From Candidatus Baltobacteraceae bacterium (GTDB taxonomy: Bacteria; Vulcanimicrobiota; Vulcanimicrobiia; Vulcanimicrobiales; Vulcanimicrobiaceae), in NCBI GenBank assembly GCA_036488875.1, contig DASXGW010000013.1, forward strand, positions 1 to 64,000: a stretch of 64,000 bases of DNA, written 5' to 3'. The translations under genes were made by a program, and so were the position numbers. Shown one piece after another: positions 62,394 through 64,000 of this stretch (within the stretch, counting starts at the first letter, position 1; each line of letters opens with the position of its first letter). The notes under the pieces were generated by a model, which saw only the letters and a list, made by a program, of their open reading frames with translations, did not search any database and had not been told where the DNA came from.

Positions 62394-63098
62394 GTGATAC
62401 TCTCGATTGCCGGCCTTCTTTTCGCCCTGATACCGCCCGCCGGGCCGGTCGCGACCTCCGCCGCCTCGCCGGGACCTGCGGTGGCGCCACGCCCACTCAA
62501 GACCATCGTCACGGTGAAGTCGTCGCCGTACTGTAACGCGCTCGCCGAGCATTTCAACGGAGCGTTCGTTCCGATGGTCGCAAACGACCGCGTCTTCGAT
62601 GCAGTCGACGTGCAGCTCGACGATATGAACGTCATGTTCAACTATCCGGACTACGTCAATCGGTTCATGGACCTGCGCGCCAAGATCGTCAAGGAGTCGG
62701 GAACGCTCGAGCAGTCGCTCAACCCAATTCGCGCGCAGATCGACGCCCTTCGTGATTCGGCGTCGTTAACGACCGATCCGCAAGCCGCCAAACAGATGAA
62801 GGACGCTGCGGCGCAACTGCAGGACGCGTATCTGCACCAGTTTCAGCTTTCGACCGACCTCATGAGCCTAGCTCACGCGATGCTGAACTATAACATTATG
62901 CGTGGACAGCATCCGCTCAACGGTTGGACGCCGCATGACAACATGGTGCCGGCCGACGAGAAGAACGTCAAAGTCGTTCTGCACTTCCCCCAGCAACGCC
63001 AAACCATCGGCTGGGGAGAAGACAAAGCGGTGGATATTGCTACGACCGCAGCAGAAACGCAGTGCTCGTCGGCAGCGTCGCCGTCGCCGAAACCCTAG
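62394..63098 (+). CDS. Secreted protein of the KTIVTV-SS-C family, copy 4 (divergent)
   Basis: The 234-residue protein starts at GTG 62394 with a signal peptide (ILSIAGLLFALIPPAGPVA). It then has LKTIVTVKSSPYCNALAEHF, the same block as the genes at 11717, 13373 and 14200. The middle differs. It ends TAAETQCSSAASPSPKP, with a Cys 11 residues from the end. It is the most diverged of the four, lacks the DARQRQL block and sits after rpoD. Its stop overlaps the stop of the next, convergent gene (CTAG). Function unknown. Confidence 0.78.
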   Translation: MILSIAGLLFALIPPAGPVATSAASPGPAVAPRPLKTIVTVKSSPYCNALAEHFNGAFVPMVANDRVFDAVDVQLDDMNVMFNYPDYVNRFMDLRAKIVKESGTLEQSLNPIRAQIDALRDSASLTTDPQAAKQMKDAAAQLQDAYLHQFQLSTDLMSLAHAMLNYNIMRGQHPLNGWTPHDNMVPADEKNVKVVLHFPQQRQTIGWGEDKAVDIATTAAETQCSSAASPSPKP

Positions 63099-63781
63099 TC
63101 CATTTTTTCAGCGGCCGCCGAAGGTACGACGTCGGGATTTTTGTCTGCGAAAGCGCCGGCCGGATTGGGCTTGATCCACACGATGAGGTCCCAGATCGAG
63201 GGGAACAAGAAGACGTGTTTGACGTCGGCGACGTTCTTTGCCTTTCCCATCTTGACGATCGTTTCGGCCTGCGGGTCGTCGACGTTACCGCCGGCGGCGG
63301 CAAACTTTTTAGCGGAAAGGCCGCCGTAAGTCTCGGTGCCGTTGGGTCCGGCTAAGACGTAGTGAATGTGCTCGCGGAACGAAGCCCAGCGGCGATAGTC
63401 GACGCCCCAGAGTTTGGGTGGTGCCATCGACGAGCTTTGCAGCACGGAGAAATCGGCGCCGAGCAAGTTCCCCTTTACGTCGTACCAGAGCTGGCTGGGA
63501 TGCTGCGGATCGGCGCTCTGCCATTGCAGATTGGCATAGCTGATCGCGCCGTCTTCGTCCTCGTTGCCGTAACGGAAGTAGCCCGCTTTTTCGGCATCGG
63601 CGATAGTCGCGAAGCGCGAGCCCAAATCTTTTTGGATTGACTGGACGAACGCGACTTCGTCTCCTTGGGGAAACGGCGAAATCTTCACGGGAGCCGGCGA
63701 CGGCGTAGGAGCGGCTGCGAGCAGCGAGGTGCCGGCGAGCGCGCACAGCGCGAGCATGCCCAGCATACGAGTGATCATCAC
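63095..63781 (-). CDS. Predicted secreted protein, unknown function
   Basis: The 228-residue protein has a signal peptide (MLGMLALCALAGTSLLAAAP) and a mature domain starting KISPFPQGDEVAFVQSIQKDLGSRFATIADAEKAGYFRYGNEDED. It contains many Trp, Tyr and Phe residues (NLQWQSADPQHPSQLWYDVKGNLLGADFSVLQ, VFLFPSIWDLIVWIKPNP). No family was recognised. It is downstream of a partial secreted-protein gene at the right edge, with 16 nt between, so the two probably share a transcript. Confidence 0.7.
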   Translation of the reverse strand: MMITRMLGMLALCALAGTSLLAAAPTPSPAPVKISPFPQGDEVAFVQSIQKDLGSRFATIADAEKAGYFRYGNEDEDGAISYANLQWQSADPQHPSQLWYDVKGNLLGADFSVLQSSSMAPPKLWGVDYRRWASFREHIHYVLAGPNGTETYGGLSAKKFAAAGGNVDDPQAETIVKMGKAKNVADVKHVFLFPSIWDLIVWIKPNPAGAFADKNPDVVPSAAAEKMD

Positions 63782-63797
63782 GATCGGCGTCCCTTTC

Positions 63798-64000
63798 TCA
63801 GTTGGGAGCCGTAGTCGGACTCCCGGATGGCGTTGGCGATGGCGTTGGCGAGGGTGACGGATGAACCTGCCGCTTTCCTAATGCCGGTCCGAACGGAGTC
63901 GCGAGCGGCTCGACGGGGAAGCTCGAGTTGGGGACTGCCAGGCTGGTGCTGGGCGGCCGCGGCGTCTCGATGGCGACGGTGCCGTTTGGTAATGCCGTCA
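63798..64000 (-). CDS. C-terminal end of a secreted protein, 5' end outside the window
   Basis: The last 67 codons of a minus-strand frame that runs off the right edge. The visible part (TALPNGTVAIETPRPPSTSLAVPNSS and then VHPSPSPTPSPTPSG) ends with a Pro/Ser/Thr repeat similar to the linkers in the lipoprotein at 31091-32353. The other two frames on this strand are interrupted or basic. It lies directly upstream of the secreted protein at 63095-63781. No domain can be named from this fragment. Confidence 0.5.
   Translation of the reverse strand, partial: TALPNGTVAIETPRPPSTSLAVPNSSFPVEPLATPFGPALGKRQVHPSPSPTPSPTPSGSPTTAPN

Overview
This is a GC-rich, gene-dense bacterial chromosome segment. 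Gaps are short and many neighbours share 4-nt start/stop overlaps (GTGA, ATGA, TTGA). GTG and TTG starts are common. TolC-type export genes and a family-9 glycosyltransferase suggest a diderm. Menaquinone genes are of the futalosine type, and RNase J is present. The mix of a diderm envelope, RNase J, futalosine genes, PilZ families and a glyQS-ppdK-dnaG-rpoD block would fit a deep-branching lineage such as Eremiobacterota/Vulcanimicrobiota (WPS-2). That placement is an inference from gene content, not a measured result. No rRNA, tRNA, CRISPR array, insertion sequence or prophage was recognised, and no gene-free stretch exceeds 300 bases.

Layout. 1-2.8 kb: dnaK (cut by the left edge) and an HtrA protease, both on the minus strand. 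2.9-9.5 kb: a minus-strand MacAB-TolC-like operon (Yip1 protein, TolC, membrane-fusion protein, two MacB-type permeases, ATPase). 9.6-11.6 kb: a small secreted protein and RNase J. 11.7-15 kb: three paralogues of an unrecognised secreted family around a DMT-family transporter. 15-17 kb: a PilZ protein and an isocitrate/isopropylmalate-type dehydrogenase. 17.1-23.2 kb: FtsK, a PAP2 phosphatase and mqnE-mqnA-mqnC. 23.3-26 kb: two more PilZ proteins and mnmA. 26-31 kb: rodZ, yajQ, rimO, an LCP protein, a polysaccharide deacetylase and a 60-aa membrane protein. 31-37.6 kb: a beta-propeller lipoprotein, a GAF histidine kinase and secA. 37.6-41 kb: a LamG/PQQ lipoprotein and a secreted protein with a GDPH site. 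41.1-51.5 kb: prfB with its programmed frameshift, a DUF2079 membrane protein, GT9, YbjQ, type-4 UDG, rlmN, a YjbR protein, two SDRs and GT2. 51.5-62.3 kb: glyQS, ppdK, hicAB, a split nitrile-hydratase operon coupled to SPFH and HD genes, dnaG and rpoD. 62.4-64 kb: a fourth member of the unrecognised secreted family and two secreted proteins.

The strongest candidates for something undescribed are the secreted KTIVTV-SS-C family (four copies), the HD-SPFH-split nitrile hydratase operon, the GDPH protein that may self-cleave, and hairpin elements whose stems vary while the loop stays the same.
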